Origin: Pythium myriotylum
Taxonomy: Eukaryota > Oomycota > Peronosporomycetes > Pythiales > Pythiaceae
Length of the DNA stretch: 64,000 nt
Assembly (NCBI GenBank): GCA_023091665.1
Contig: JALJCQ010000024.1
Span: 620,001-684,000, forward strand
Reading direction: 5' to 3'
A program made the translations under genes and the position numbers. The notes under the pieces were generated by a model. The model saw only the letters and a program-made list of their open reading frames with translations. It searched no databases and was not told the DNA's origin. Shown here one piece after another: positions 1 through 10,269 of this stretch. Within the stretch, counting starts at the first letter, position 1. The number at the start of each line of letters is the position of its first letter.

Positions 1-3000
1 CCGCCGAGCAGGAGGTCGACGCCGAGGTCGGGCTGCTGCTCGCGGCGCAGCTGCGTGAACTGCTGCGCGCGCAGCCGCTCGAGGCCTACCACGCGCGCGT
101 CGTGCCCGGCGTGCTGCGCCTCCTGCGCCTCGGCGTGACCAAGAGCGCGCGCCTCAGCGCCGCCTTCGGCCACGCGCTCGGCGGACGCGTCTCATCGCTG
201 CCCCACGTGCTCGAGACCGCGTGGTCCTCGGTGCTCGTCAAGGAGATGAGCGTCGGCGTGCGCGTGGACGCCATCGGCGCCTTTCTCGACGCGCTGCTGC
301 TCGCGCAGACCGAAGGAAGCCCCGAGACGACCTGCGAGGCCTATCTGCAGCGATTCAAGCCCAAGAGCGCGCAGGGGCTCTGTGGGTACGTCTTCCAGCG
401 CAACGACATCGCCTTCAACTGCCGCACTTGCCAGCTCGACGACACGTGCGTGCTCTGTCTCCGGTGCTACCAGAACGCCAACCACGAAGGACACGATGTG
501 ACGTTCCACCGCACGCCCGCGGGCGGTATGTGTGACTGCGGCGATGCCGAGGCCTGGGCGCCCGAGGGCTTCTGTGTGTACCACGGACAGAGTGACCAGG
601 CCGCTGAAGATGTGCCGCTGCCGCCGGCGCTCACAAAGGTCGCGGACGCTTTGTTTGAAGAGATCGTCAATTTCCTCGTGGAAATGGCCAAGAACTCGAT
701 CGATTCGTTCGATCCGGACAAGGTGGACCGCCAAGGCCGCATCATGCTTGAGCAGCATCGCGTCCTCCACGAAGCAGAGATCACAACCAGCGCGTCCATG
801 CCGGGGAGCCCCACGCACCAGCGACGAGTAAGCTCGGCATGGTCTCCACGGTTCCACGTCCGTATCTGCAACGATGACGTCCACTCGGACGAGGACCTCG
901 TGTCCTCGCTTTCCAAGAAGCACATTCGCGAAGCTCGCCGCCTCGTACGCCAAATCGATTCCAACGGCTCCGAGCTGATTGCATCAAACCTGACACTCCG
1001 CGATGCGCTTGCACTTATGCAGCAACTCAAGACTGAAGGGTGGCACGTGTGCGTCGTCCACGACCAGCATATCCGCGATGAGAACATTTTGGTGAAGGTT
1101 GTCCAGTGGGTCAAGGCTATCTGTACCTACTCGACGCCACTCCACAAAATGTTCTGCGACAAGCTCTTCGCCACCTCAAATGCCATCTCGGCGCCGAAAG
1201 AACCGATCCAGGTGATGTTCTTGTCGGATCCGTACTTTCGCAAAGAGATCGTCACGGTCTTGTACGAGCTATACCTGAAGCTTCAAAGCGACAAAGATCC
1301 AAAGATTCAATTCTCCCTAGTGTTCCTGAAGGTCTATAACCGTCTTATGGTCAAGTACTTGTGCGGCATTGGAACTCGCGAAGAGACTTTATTTGGGTAC
1401 GGCGTGCAAATCTTCACGACGCCATCTATTGTCGCGCGTCTCGCAGGTTTGGGTCTCACGGAAATCATTCTTGACACCATGACAACGGCTTTGGATCTTG
1501 CAAAGACGTCGACTCTTACTGGTGCTGCCAGCCTTGCTGCCCGCGCATCCTCAGCGTCGTCTCCTTCGTCCTCTTTGTCGCTCCCAACAAGGACGCTGGA
1601 TTGCGATCATTCAATCTTGAAGTTCAAGCGGTACACGTTTGTGGTGGATCACCTTCAATACATCGTGAACATCCCTTCTATGTCAAGTGAGCTGTATCTC
1701 AATCGTGATCATTTGCGCAAGTGGTTCGGCTCCCTCAGACAAATGCAGGGCTTCGATCCTCAGGTTCGCATTCAAGATGGTCACGCTCACGTCACATTCG
1801 AGACGCAGATCTGGTTTTCAGCGTTCAACTTCCACTCACATATCAGTCGCTTGCTCACTACCTTGTGCAAAGGACTGCGTCAGCACGAAGGCTCATCAAC
1901 CGACAAATCGGCAATGATTCGCAACGTTATGGAGTGTTTCTGGGAACAACTTGAGTTCGGTGGCATGACCGATCCGAGTCTGGCGATGCATATGCCAACA
2001 TTTGGATTTGGAGTCGGTACATCCCTCGGAGATCAGATCGTCAAGTACGATGTCGCTAGTCAGCCTGTGTCGTTCCATTACCCGATGCACGGCTTCTTGG
2101 CCAATTTCCTGTTGGAAACATTGTACGACGGACCACAGGTGACTGACTGGAAAACATTCATCGAAGAATCTCTGCAGTTCGTCGACCGAACGAGTACGCT
2201 CGCGCAAGAGGACGAAGATCAGAAAAGAAGAAGGAAGAAAATGCTTGTGTTCGGCATGGTCGAGTTCCCGCTTCGAACCCTCGTGTTATGTGCACAGATT
2301 CAGTCAGGTCTGTGGATTCGCAACGGTCAGTCAATGCACCGCCAGATGCTCCACTACACTAACCCACCGCTGTGTGCTGAGCTACGCGACCTCGATCTCT
2401 TGCTGGTCCAAATCGGTTCGTGCGTTATCGGTTTTACGAAGTTCCTTGGCATATACTTCGACCGTTTCGGGCTAATGGATTGGCTCCATACGTGGAACAC
2501 GAGTGGGCAAGACAGTTATCGCGAGGCGACATTCACGATGGGAGATGAAAAGCTGATTTCATTGCTTGAAGGTGCGCTGCTGCATCTTATCTGGATGGTG
2601 ACGGAACTTCCACCACCCATGAAAGACATTGAAGAGCGTGATCTATGGCTGCGACGAGAAATTGTTCATCGCCTTGCTCAACATCCTTGCAGATTGTCTG
2701 AGCTGTTGGATCAGACAGGTTTCATGGCCGCTACCCCCTTTGGTGGGGTTTCCTCTCCACAGGGTGACGAGCACCTTGAAAGACTGGAGCGAATTCTAGA
2801 AGACGTAGCCGAGGTTCAAGTTCAGCGATCGCGCCAGAACACAGACGACATGAGTGGCGCTGGCGTTGATGTTGCGATGGAGCCGAACAAGTATGTGTTG
2901 AAGAAAGAATTCTTCTGCGAGTACGATCCAGCGTTCTACCACTTAGCCCGGTCTGCTCACGAAAAGGCGCAGACCACCAGACAAGAGGCGCTCTTTAAGA

Positions 3001-6000
3001 CGTGGAAGGTGGAAGATGAACCAATTGCGTTGGTGAAACACCTGACTCCCGTACACGCTTCGTTTGCGCCGTTGCGACTGTTGGTTTGTGAGAAGGGTCT
3101 CCTCGGCATTATGCGGCTAGTCCTGGAAGATGCAACTTCGGCCTCCACCCCAAAGAAAACGAATGTAATGGTCATCATGCGAGCTATCCACCTGATCAAC
3201 CTCACGACCCTCGTATTGCGGAACGAGGACTCCAATCTTGGCTCCACGCTGCTGGATACAAAGAAGCGTCGTGTCCTGAGTCTGCTGCGAAGTGGTCCGA
3301 ATGCTTTTGAAGAGACTGAGTGGAATGGTGCTCGTGGCACGAAGCGGTTCAAACGACAAACAGATGATTCTTCAGATGGAGACATCCAAATGAGCAGCGA
3401 GTAAGCCATCCTCATCGCTGCTGCTGAGATCTTTGACTCGCTGACGGTTCGTTTTTTATGCATTTTAGCAGTGACACAGGAGATGGGAATGAGGTCGAGG
3501 AGCTCAGTATTGTTTCCTTGCTCGCGACTTTGGCCAAAGAACAAATTCAGCATGATTTCGAGACATCGAAGTCAACAATTTCGGCTATCTACTGGATTCT
3601 TAAAGAACTCGCCGCGATTGACTCCACAATCCACTTGTTCGTTCAAGAAAATGTCTGGAAGGGAATGAAGAAACCCGAAGAGCATACAGGCGAGAACGGT
3701 GGTCTCTCCAAGGCGCAACTGAAGAAGCTTCATCAGCAGCGAGCAATTGAGGCGATGATGGCGAAACAAAAGGCATTTGCTCAGTCGTCCTTCTTCGCTG
3801 ACATGGAGGAATTCGAAGAAGACGACGATGAAGATGGTGACCGAGGAGCCATCGAATCTGGTGAAGAATGTGCTCCATCAGGAACAGCGATCGTTTATCG
3901 ACCGCCTCCGCCACCTGAGTGTATTATTTGTACTCAAAAGAAGAAGAAGGAGCCTGTCATGTATATTGGCCATACCCAAACCAGTCAGGCAAACATCCAC
4001 GCTCTTCAGGAGAAGCCTTTCCCCGCTGCTCCATTGTCTGAAACTTTCCCACCCCCGCTGTTCATGTCTCTGTGTGGCCATGCTGTCCATTTGCAGTGCT
4101 GGAAGAAGTATTTTGATTCGGTGAAAGCTCAATCTCGGTTCAACCTCGAGCACAGCCAGTCAAATATTGCTTTTGATGCCCACTTCGGCGAGTTCTTGTG
4201 CCCGCTGTGCCAGTCACTCAGTTCTATGCTCGTCCCGTACGTGGCCCCAAGCAAGACGTTGACATTTGACGAACAGCAACGTGACCGAGATGCTATGGAA
4301 CGAGTGTTCCAGGCCAAGCAAGACACAAGCATCGTGCTTTCCTGGCTCACTGAAGGCCTTCCGGCTCGACTGGAAGGAATGGAAGGCGAGACCGATCATG
4401 ACGAGGCTGAAGATGTTGACCTCGATGAGGAAACTGGAGTAGTGGATTCTGACGAAGATATTGACCATCAAGAGCGTCCGTCAACTAGTGGCACGAATGG
4501 TGCTGAGCGTCAGGAAGATGACGTCCGGGCGATGAAGCAGTTTGCTATATCTTTCCTGGAGGCATTGTCTCGGTTCCAACCAGAGATGACACATCTGACA
4601 GCGACAATTGCGGCGTTAAAGAAAAGCTTCTTCTCTACCGGGCCACAGATTACTCACCTTATGTGGTCCGCGGTGGCGTCGACATGCTCGAGCGTCCAGT
4701 TGAGTGGTATCTCAGCGGCCATCTTTGCTCTTGAATCCGCCAACTCACCGACAGAAGACTTCCTCTCCAAGCGTCGTAAACCTCGCCACTCGCCCCTGGT
4801 TGGTCGACAATCGAGCGAACCTTCCCCTCCCCCACCGACAGCACCAACGTCAGTTTCTTCAGCGCCTCCGCCATCATTTTCTTCTCTTCGCATCACGTCT
4901 TTACTGAACCCGCCGCAGCCTAGCCTGAAGAGCCGGCTGGCGGTGTCACTACCTGAGTCGATGGAGGTTCACTTGGATACGTTCTCTCCCAAAGACGATG
5001 GCAAGTTGAACTGTGTGTTGCGCTCGCTACGCCGCGTGTTCTTGCTATTCAAGAACCGAAAGCAGGAGTTCTACCGCACCATGGTCCTTCCCATTCATCG
5101 CAATCTCCGATTGAGTCTCAGTGCGGAAGAGTGGATGTCATCCATCTCGCGTGGTGCACCACTGCAACTTGGCCTGCCAATTCTTGCCCAGGATCTGTTT
5201 TATGTTTGTGTCGCAGTGTGCAGCAGCATGGTCCACACGAAGGCGGAAATTCTGCTCACTATCCGCTCAATGTGTGTGCTCCAAATGGTTCAGGTTTTGC
5301 TCCAGATTGCTCGTATGAGTGGTGAGGAGCAAGATGACGATGATGACGACGAAGGCACCTCAGATCGGATGGATGATGGCGAGAATACCAAGCGTGACCG
5401 CCTCACATCCAAGGAGAAGGCAACAGCCGCACAGCTGTCTGTCCTAATGGACCGACTGAGTGCCCAAGCCGGAGTGGACTTGCTCGCTCGCGCCGAGCAA
5501 GACGGTGCGCCGCACTCACCACCTCGTGGTTCGCAGCTTCTGTATTTGTTCCAATCCAGTTGTTCCGTGTTCTTACGTCAAGTCACGCTCCTTTGTCGGG
5601 GCTTTTTCCGTGGCGAGAACGATCCTGACGCTGCCAACTATGCCAACTTTGTCAGCTCGCTGCGTCTGAGCACTAATTATCAGGAGATGTGCCAACAGTT
5701 GGGACTGCCGACCGTCGAGCACATCCTCGCAGATGACGCCTTGCTCTCATATCTTGATCAGTGCGCTGCTCAGCTTCGTTCCTCACGTCTCGCATGCATC
5801 CCTGACGAAGTTCAGTTTGACTACCGCCAGCATGGTCACGTGGATGGCGTGCTTCAGTCAATCGATGAGCTTTCGATGATGGTTGCTCCTTCAGAGCAGT
5901 CGGAGACAGATCAGCTCAACGTGATCTTGCGAAACATGAACGAGCTACCTGCGCTACCGATCCGGTGTGTCGAGGACTCGACCAACGCTCGTCAGTTTTA

Positions 6001-6472
6001 CTTTGCAAACGTGCGGCTCGTGCGGCTACAACCACTGTACACGGATCTCCACTCGGAGGTACTCTCTCACAGTCGCTGTCCGACGATGGGCAACCTCGTG
6101 GAGAATCCAGCGATCTGTCTAGTGTGCGAGCAGGTTTTGTGCGCAGGCACGGATTGCTGCCGTCGACAGAGCGATAATGTTGGCGCATGCACGGCTCACG
6201 CGATCACATGTGGCTATGGTGTCGGCCTCTTCTTCCTCATGCGCTCATCTTCGGTGCTGTTGGTTTTCGGCCCACGCAGCTCATACTTCGGGTCTCCTTA
6301 CCTAGATATGTTCGGAGAAGAAGATATTAACCTCCGACGTGGACGACCACTCTACCTCAACAGTAAGCGCATGCGAGCGTTGTTGACGTTGTATGCAAAC
6401 CACCAGCTCGCAAACGAAGTGGCACGCAACCGCCGTACGTCGGACCAGTACATTCGCAACAACTATTACTGA
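1..6472 (+). CDS. UBR1: UBR1/UBR2-type N-recognin E3 ubiquitin ligase (5' partial)
   Basis: Recognises destabilising N-termini (N-degron pathway) and ubiquitinates the protein; expected in cytosol or nucleus. The frame is open from base 3, so the start lies upstream of the window. Two exons: up to 3400 and 3469-6472. The 68-bp intron (GTAAGC..TTTTAG) restores phase, giving ..QMSSD then SDTGDGN... Domains in order: UBR-box zinc finger (nt 381-588, Cys/His-rich, beginning CGYVFQRND); a ClpS-like N-domain (about nt 860-1065, NDDVHSDEDLV); long helical region; RING-type zinc finger (nt 3916-4225, from ECIIC through CGHAVHLQC to CPLC); C-terminal Cys/His cluster (nt 6105-6230, CLVCEQVLC). About 2133 residues are visible. 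The UBR box plus ClpS-like domain favours UBR1/UBR2 over other UBR proteins. Acidic stretches near 3800 and 4390 look like linkers. Complete and undamaged at the 3' end. Confidence 0.93.
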
Positions 6473-6612
6473 GCTGGAAGAGTGCAATGTGGATATGTGT
6501 TGAATAGACCAATCCGTTAACTCGATATACGTCAATGTTGGTCGACTGAGGTGGATGCTGTTGATTGGTTGTTTGCCGTGTTTGGGTTCATCAACCCACT
6601 TGGAGCGAAGAG

Positions 6613-6630
6613 CCTCATTCAACCTTTTTC
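6613..6630 (+). promoter_or_regulatory. Oomycete-type initiator/FPR core promoter
   Basis: CTCATTCAACCTTTTTC resembles the oomycete initiator plus flanking element and lies a few bases upstream of the ATG at 6634, which would give a very short leader. CCAAT-type boxes lie upstream at 6509-6513 and, inverted, at 6563-6568 (GATTGG). Match judged by eye. Confidence 0.45.
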
Positions 6631-6633
6631 GCA

Positions 6634-7548
6634 ATGGGCAGCATATCGTCTCGACCCCAAGACAAGCCAAATTCACACGGTTTCAATTTACCCGCTGAAG
6701 TGCTGGAGTTTCTTGCCTCATTTCTCGTGGGAGTTCAGCTCATCTGCCTGAGCCACAGCGACCCAACTGTCTACCGATTCTTCAGCACGTCTCAGATCTG
6801 GAGGCCACGCATCGAACGGCACTTGGTCAAGGTCTCCCTGAACGATCCACGCGGTCTGAGCTGCGCGGAGAAGGCCGCTTATTTGCAGCAGCGATCGCTC
6901 TTGTTCGAAAAGCAGCCGTCGAAATGGCTGCGAAGCCGTCGCTGCGGTGCATTCGTCGACTTCCCGGAGCGGCTCATGGTCGGCGTGGATCGGTTCCGCA
7001 TCTCGCTCACGTTCAGCGTCTCTTCGTTCGGTGGCGTGCTCTTCGGCTTCCAGACGTATGCGAGTGTGTGCGTGTATCCACCCACGAGCTTCCTAAGCTT
7101 CGTCAGTGTCGACAAGAGAGGTGGACTCCGCATCACGCCTGACAATACACACACCACAGCTATCGCTGCGCAGCTCATTCTCCGCCAGTGGTACCAACTC
7201 GATCTCGTCTTCGACGGGCGGTACCTGCGGGCTTTTCTGGACGGCCATCTTCGGTACTTTAAGCGTATGCCTCACGGCTTCTCGTGGCACGAGCTCCCAC
7301 ATGGACAGGTGGGCACGGGCTTTGGGCTCGACCCGAGCCGCACGCTCGCGACCTACACGGACGGGCGGCTCGCGTGGTGGCCTTTCCACGGGCTCATCGC
7401 CGACTTCCGCGTCTGGCCCGACAGCGACGTCTCTAGCCCTCCACATCCAGCGTTTGAGCTCAAGACGAGAGAGCTTCACACGCACGCGAAGAGCGTCCTG
7501 AGCTCTCGTCCGTGCGAACGCCTCGTCGAAGTGCTTGACCACTTGTAG
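6634..7548 (+). CDS. F-box/LamG protein 1
   Basis: A 304-residue soluble protein. Start chosen at MGSISSR because two paralogues downstream start the same way (MGAHES, MGAEAS); all fit an N-myristoylation pattern (Gly2, Ser6). Residues ~15-55 are an F-box-like helix bundle (LPAEVLEFLASFLVGVQL..). Residues ~110-270 are a LamG/concanavalin-A-like sandwich with the family landmarks in divergent form: FGGVLFGFQ, WYQLDLVFDGRYLRAFLDG, VGTGF and FHGLIADFRVW. The tail has SRPCERLVEV, the family C-terminal motif. Most diverged single-LamG member; it lacks the otherwise common RNLYCSVL strand. Expected role is a substrate receptor for an SCF (Skp1-Cullin-F-box) ubiquitin ligase; the ligand is unknown. 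First of three same-strand paralogues. Confidence 0.85.
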   Translation: MGSISSRPQDKPNSHGFNLPAEVLEFLASFLVGVQLICLSHSDPTVYRFFSTSQIWRPRIERHLVKVSLNDPRGLSCAEKAAYLQQRSLLFEKQPSKWLRSRRCGAFVDFPERLMVGVDRFRISLTFSVSSFGGVLFGFQTYASVCVYPPTSFLSFVSVDKRGGLRITPDNTHTTAIAAQLILRQWYQLDLVFDGRYLRAFLDGHLRYFKRMPHGFSWHELPHGQVGTGFGLDPSRTLATYTDGRLAWWPFHGLIADFRVWPDSDVSSPPHPAFELKTRELHTHAKSVLSSRPCERLVEVLDHL

Positions 7549-7605
7549 CCATCCACGATCTTGCCTGATTAAATTTAATTCTCTTCAACTCTACGAAGTA
7601 AGTGT

Positions 7606-7636
7606 CACACGTCGCAGGATCTATATGCGACGTGTG
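7606..7636. repeat. 11-bp perfect inverted repeat
   Basis: CACACGTCGCA at 7606-7616 and its exact reverse complement at 7626-7636 are separated by 9 bases. It lies between F-box/LamG genes 1 and 2, 58 bp after the first stop, and could be a 3' mRNA hairpin or a regulator site for gene 2. A TATA-like GTATAAAC follows near 7651. Confidence 0.7.
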
Positions 7637-7751
7637 CAGACTTAGATAAAGTATAAACGTGCGACACTCACGCCTATCGCAACTCCACCTATCACAGAAC
7701 ACGACGGAATCCATTCTCTCGCTCTCTCTCTCTCATCCTCCCTCATTCTCC

Positions 7752-8804
7752 ATGGGCGCCCACGAGTCAAGAGCCCAGCCCACGCCACCACCAACGCTCG
7801 TTCGCTCGGCGCCGCGCGCCACCGAGACCCACGAAGGCTTCCTGCCCGAGATCCTGGAGCTGCTCGCGACGTACCTCGTCGGCTACGACGTGCTCCAGCT
7901 CTCGCACTCGTGTTGTTCGTTCCGCAGTGCGCTGTCCACACCGGCCGTCTGGCAGCCGCGCGTGCTTGGGCGAAGTAAAGCAACGCCGTCGTGGTGGTGC
8001 TCAGAGCAAGAGGACTACTTTCGTGCGCGGTCGCTGCAGTTCCGAGGCTCCCTGGGTCTGCCCGACCACCGACCACGCCATGCGCGTACGAGCAAGCTCT
8101 CGCGGGGGCCCGATGAAGCGACGTTCGAGTGTGGCGACGCGTGTACGCTTCCGTTTATGCTGCTGCCTGAGGAAGACGGCCGCCTGAGCTTCGATCTCTG
8201 GTTCAGTTTGCTCGAGACCGAGACGCCCGGCGGCATCCTCTGGGGCCTCCAGTCCCAGTCATGCTTCACAAGTGACAAGTCACCTGCGCACATTGATCGC
8301 TTCGTGCACGTCGATCCGCAGCGCAATCTGTACTGCTCCGTGCTGGTCAGCAAGCCCGTCGTGGCCCACGGACTCGAGTTCGACCGGTGGTACCACCTCG
8401 CGCTGACCTTCGATGGCAAGCGGCAGAACGTGTATCTGGACGGAGTGCTTGTGAGCTCGGGTGTGGGTCTCGACCAGCCGCAGACGAAGTGGCATTGGGT
8501 GCGTCACTCACAGCTCGGCACGGGCTTCATCGTGTCTTGGTCGCAAGGCAAGCCGACACCCGAGTACCACGGCTGGTACCCTTTCCACGGCCTGATCGAC
8601 GAGTGCCGCGTCTGGCACGACGTGTTGTCCGTTGAGCAGATCCAGCAGCTCGCGAGGGGCGGGGATGTTTCCAGCAAACGGATGTTCCAGCTGTCAAGGG
8701 GAAATCCACCGTCACACGGAGGTGTCAAGCGAGTCAAGTGCTCTCGGCCCGTGGAGAGAGTCGCCCTGATACACCGTCCACGCAGTGGGCCGGACGGATC
8801 TTAG
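7752..8804 (+). CDS. F-box/LamG protein 2
   Basis: A 350-residue soluble protein. The ATG at 7752 follows a pyrimidine-rich leader and gives MGAHES, a myristoylation-like N-terminus. F-box-like region at residues ~28-75 (LPEILELLATYLVGYDVLQLSHSC). LamG domain at ~145-310 shows all family landmarks: FDLWFSLL, GGILWGLQSQ, VHVDPQRNLYCSVL, RWYHLALTFDGK..VYLDG, LGTGF and GWYPFHGLIDECRVW. The tail reads VKCSRPVERVAL. No signal peptide or membrane segment, so an intracellular SCF substrate receptor is the best guess. Single exon; 203 bp from gene 1 and 341 bp before gene 3 on the same strand, as expected of tandem duplication. Confidence 0.88.
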   Translation: MGAHESRAQPTPPPTLVRSAPRATETHEGFLPEILELLATYLVGYDVLQLSHSCCSFRSALSTPAVWQPRVLGRSKATPSWWCSEQEDYFRARSLQFRGSLGLPDHRPRHARTSKLSRGPDEATFECGDACTLPFMLLPEEDGRLSFDLWFSLLETETPGGILWGLQSQSCFTSDKSPAHIDRFVHVDPQRNLYCSVLVSKPVVAHGLEFDRWYHLALTFDGKRQNVYLDGVLVSSGVGLDQPQTKWHWVRHSQLGTGFIVSWSQGKPTPEYHGWYPFHGLIDECRVWHDVLSVEQIQQLARGGDVSSKRMFQLSRGNPPSHGGVKRVKCSRPVERVALIHRPRSGPDGS

Positions 8805-9145
8805 AGGCGGCGAGACGACCTTCACGACAAAGACCGTGGCGCCGCAACAAGGGTAATCACCCTATCACGACATTTTGAAGGCGAACGCGTTGGTCTCGTC
8901 TGGTGGTGCCACTGTGGACCATCAAGATTGGTCATCGTGTCCCGCGTGGCACTTGCCAATCAAACCCCGGAGCTGCTCAGATGGCTACATAATAAAGAAG
9001 TATGATTGGCTGCATATCGGTTAAATCGATGTATCATTGGCTAAAATCGGTAATTGTTCCATTCTCGGCAGACCCAGTGTACTCTTTTGTCACGAAGCTC
9101 TTGCATTGTTGTCGATGGACCCGTCCCACTGCGCAATCCACCGCC
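8805..9145 (+). promoter_or_regulatory. Spacer with AATAAA and a duplicated CCAAT-box element
   Basis: AATAAA at 8991-8996 is a candidate poly(A) signal for gene 2. Two similar ~23-bp units start at 9002 (ATGATTGGCTGCATATCGG) and 9034 (ATCATTGGCTAAAATCGG), 32 bp apart, each with an inverted CCAAT box. A further CCAAT is at 8956-8960. The pair ends about 90 bp before the ATG of gene 3, so it is a candidate NF-Y-type upstream element. Confidence 0.5.
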
Positions 9146-10207
9146 ATGGGCGCAGAAGCCTCGCGCCCGTCGACTCACGACGCTCCTGCCACCACACGAC
9201 ACCAAATGCCTCGTTCCTTGTGCCTCGTAGACGCTCTGCCGGCCGACGTACTCGAAGCCATCGCCGAGTTCCTTCTCGGCACCGACGTGCTGCGTCTCTC
9301 GCTGGGCGACCGACGCCTGCACCGCGTGCTCAGCGCCGACAGCGTGTGGCGGCGACGTCTGTCCACCAGCAAACGCTGTCGTAACGTGAAACAGCAGTAT
9401 CTCTACTCCCGTTCGCTGCTGCTGCGTGGGTCGAGCGGTCGTTCAACGCCAGCCACCACCGACAGTGTGCCGCTACCGCTCGCGCTGTTCCCCGTGCATC
9501 GCGACGTCAGCTTCGACGTGTCGTTTGCGCTCGTGCGAACTACAGACGGGAGTCTCCGGATTGGCGGCGTCCTGGTCGGAGCTCAAGAGACCAAAGACTC
9601 GCTCCATTCAGGCCACTCTGAGAGCTTCGCATTTGTCGACGAGCAGCGCCGTCTCCACTGTTCAATCCTCCGCGACAAGCCTGCCGTGTCCGCGCCGCTG
9701 CGGTTCCACCGCTGGTATCACCTCGCGCTTACGTATGACTACAAAAATCGCCAGCAGCGTGTGTATCTCGATGGGCAACAGGTCCATTCGGCCAGCGGCA
9801 CACCCTCATGGCCGTGGATGCAGTTCGCACAGCTCGGCGCGGGCGTTGAGCCGAGCGGTACGCGGCGCTGGAGAGCTTACCGCGGGCTCATTGACGAGTT
9901 TCGCGTTTGCTATGGCGCGTGGACACCTCTGCAGGTCAATCGACTCGCCCAAGGGAAGCACATACATGCGCCGATGGCATTTGCGTTGAAACGAGATCTC
10001 CCGCGTCGCGTCCACGGAGGAAGCTGGCTCGAGGCCTCGTGCACACGGCCGCGTGAGCGCTACGTCGAGGTTGTCAGCTGCAAGCCTCCGCCGGGACGAG
10101 ATCTGGTCACTCGGTCGTGTCTTTCGACGTCAGGAAACTGGATAAGGAGACCCCAGAACGAAAGCACCGAGTATTCGCTCTGGCGCCTCGTGTGTCAGTG
10201 TCTGTAG
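9146..10207 (+). CDS. F-box/LamG protein 3
   Basis: A 353-residue protein starting MGAEASRPS (myristoylation-like Gly2/Ser6); the frame is open upstream but lacks family similarity there. F-box-like segment at residues ~30-78 (LPADVLEAIAEFLLGTDVLRLSLGDRRLHRVL). LamG domain at ~115-275: FDVSFALVRT, GGVLVGAQE, FVDEQRRLHCSIL, RWYHLALTYDYK..VYLDG, LGAG and YRGLIDEFRVC. The tail motif appears as ASCTRPRERYVEVV, followed by a unique ~40-residue extension ending CQCL, faintly like a prenylation box. Third of the tandem set, convergent with TAF2 across 62 bp. Probable SCF substrate receptor; ligand unknown. Confidence 0.87.
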   Translation: MGAEASRPSTHDAPATTRHQMPRSLCLVDALPADVLEAIAEFLLGTDVLRLSLGDRRLHRVLSADSVWRRRLSTSKRCRNVKQQYLYSRSLLLRGSSGRSTPATTDSVPLPLALFPVHRDVSFDVSFALVRTTDGSLRIGGVLVGAQETKDSLHSGHSESFAFVDEQRRLHCSILRDKPAVSAPLRFHRWYHLALTYDYKNRQQRVYLDGQQVHSASGTPSWPWMQFAQLGAGVEPSGTRRWRAYRGLIDEFRVCYGAWTPLQVNRLAQGKHIHAPMAFALKRDLPRRVHGGSWLEASCTRPRERYVEVVSCKPPPGRDLVTRSCLSTSGNWIRRPQNESTEYSLWRLVCQCL

Positions 10208-10269
10208 ACGACGATCGAGAGTAGTAAAGCAACAGTGCTACATTTCAGTCCGCTTACCATGCGTACTCC

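Noticed and set aside
3401..3468. Two separate genes at 3404/3458 instead of one UBR1
   Set aside because: A 68-bp GT..AG intron with correct phase joins UBR box and ClpS-like half to the RING half, as in UBR1.
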